From Ahrensia marina (GTDB taxonomy: Bacteria; Pseudomonadota; Alphaproteobacteria; Rhizobiales; Rhizobiaceae): 39,014 bases of DNA. This document shows positions 38,340 through 39,014 of this stretch, piece by piece. Each line of letters opens with the position of its first letter. Within the stretch, counting starts at the first letter, position 1. A program made the translations under genes and the position numbers. The DNA lies in contig NZ_JXMU01000029.1 of assembly GCF_001293565.1 (NCBI RefSeq), forward strand, positions 1-39,014, in the 5' to 3' direction. The notes beneath the pieces are model-generated. The model had not been told where the DNA came from. It made no database searches and saw only the letters and a list, made by a program, of their open reading frames with translations.

Positions 38340-39014
38340 TTAACGGAAGAGAGACAGAATTGTCTGCGCGTTGCCGTTCGCGATGGACAATGACTGAACA
38401 CCAAGCTGCTGCTGCACCTGAAGGGCCTGCAGACGTGTTGATTCTTCGGTCATATCCGCATCGACAAGCTTACCGATCCCGCGTTCGATCGCATCCATCA
38501 GGTCCCCAACAAAGGTGGTTTGCAGATTGATACGTTTCTTGGATGTACCAAGGTCGGACGCTGACGTTGTCAATGCTTCAACTGTTGCGTCAACATTTGA
38601 GATCATGTCTGCAAGGACCGTGTCGTCAACGTTTGCCGCTGTGATATCAAGTGTTGAAACTGTGTAGGTCACAGCTACAGGCGTCGCCGCGCCGTTGTTC
38701 ACAGTGTATTCTGTGTCAAGCAAGCCAACTTCTGTTGTGCCTGTACCCGCATCGAACAGAACTGTAGTTGAAGTGTCAATATCGATTGTCGCCAAAGATA
38801 CGGAACCGTCAGAAGCACGGTTGAAAGAAGCCACAACGCTCTTTGTTGCTGAGTAACCGGCAACACTTGAGTCAGTTGACAACCAGTTCTCGCCGGAGAA
38901 TGTCGCTGATTCCGCGATGCTGGTCAGCTGGTTTTGAAGTTCGCTGATTTCAGACTGGATTTTAGAGCGGTCGACGCCTGGTTCACTGGCAGCAACAAGC
39001 TTGGACTTGATTTC
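38340..39014 (-). CDS. Flagellin, second tandem copy (5' partial)
   Basis: The frame is open to the window edge; the 225 residues seen correspond to about residue 91 to the end of flagellin 1, so the N-terminal third is missing. Identity to flagellin 1 is high (about nine in ten residues by eye). Differences cluster near the C-terminus: SKKRINLQTTFVGDLMDAIE here against SKQRINMQSEFVGDLMNAID, and the end SLFR against SLFQG. Probably both contribute to the filament, as in multi-flagellin rhizobia. Confidence 0.94.
   Translation of the reverse strand, partial: EIKSKLVAASEPGVDRSKIQSEISELQNQLTSIAESATFSGENWLSTDSSVAGYSATKSVVASFNRASDGSVSLATIDIDTSTTVLFDAGTGTTEVGLLDTEYTVNNGAATPVAVTYTVSTLDITAANVDDTVLADMISNVDATVEALTTSASDLGTSKKRINLQTTFVGDLMDAIERGIGKLVDADMTEESTRLQALQVQQQLGVQSLSIANGNAQTILSLFR

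Overview
The window reads as chromosomal DNA of a Hyphomicrobiales (Rhizobiales) alphaproteobacterium, probably a free-living or marine relative of the Sinorhizobium/Brucella group. The basis is gene content and order that are characteristic of that order: FtcR/Rem, MotC, FlaF and FlbT; a chemotaxis operon with candidate CheS and CheT genes; a CtrA-type site (TTAA-N7-TTAAC) and GANTC methylation sites at the flagellar regulator. The genus cannot be fixed from this sequence alone. Base composition is moderate and coding density is high. No tRNA, rRNA, CRISPR array, transposase or phage gene was seen. Layout: (1) 1-1034, three tandem paralogous small secreted proteins of unknown function, the first cut by the window edge. 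(2) 1035-1278, a structured non-coding stretch with two intrinsic-terminator-like hairpins and a foldable proA leader. (3) 1279-9088, a plus-strand housekeeping block, proA-nadD-rsfS-rlmH-envC-ctpA-polysaccharide deacetylase-rppH. This is the usual rhizobial order, but the expected upstream obgE-proB is replaced by the secreted-protein array. (4) 9400-18050, a tightly coupled chemotaxis operon: mcp-cheS-cheY1-cheA-cheW-cheR-cheB-cheY2-cheD-cheT. (5) 18051-19227, small orphan genes. (6) 19216-29971, a minus-strand operon starting with the regulator ftcR and running flgE-flgK-flgL-flaF-flbT-flgD-fliQ-flhA-fliR-fliJ-like-rod-binding protein-flgN-like-FliL-like. (7) 29972-30603, a long regulatory intergenic region. 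(8) 30604-36962, a five-gene minus-strand operon, fliF-(unknown, perhaps FliH-like)-motB-motC-fliK, in which every junction overlaps by 4 nt or less. (9) 37085-39014, two nearly identical tandem flagellins, each with its own terminator; the second is cut by the window edge. How the genes work together: the receptor and CheA/CheW pass signals to two CheY proteins. CheR, CheB and CheD handle adaptation. CheS and CheT probably tune CheY1 as a phosphate sink. FliF, the export genes, rod/hook genes and flagellins build the filament, and MotB/MotC and FliK serve the motor and hook. FtcR heads its own operon and probably links motility to the CtrA cell-cycle circuit. The most unusual observations are: a double-palindrome element placed at the same distance (38 and 39 nt) before both the chemoreceptor and the flagellin start; leader hairpins that keep their shape but not their sequence before the secreted-protein genes; a DxxxQ motif in the CheT-position protein; a dense GANTC cluster at the end of fliK; and a possible 26-27 residue membrane microprotein between the two motility blocks. 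Important motility genes (motA, fliG, fliM, fliN, flhB, fliP, fliI, flgB/C/G/H/I, visN/R) are not in this window.
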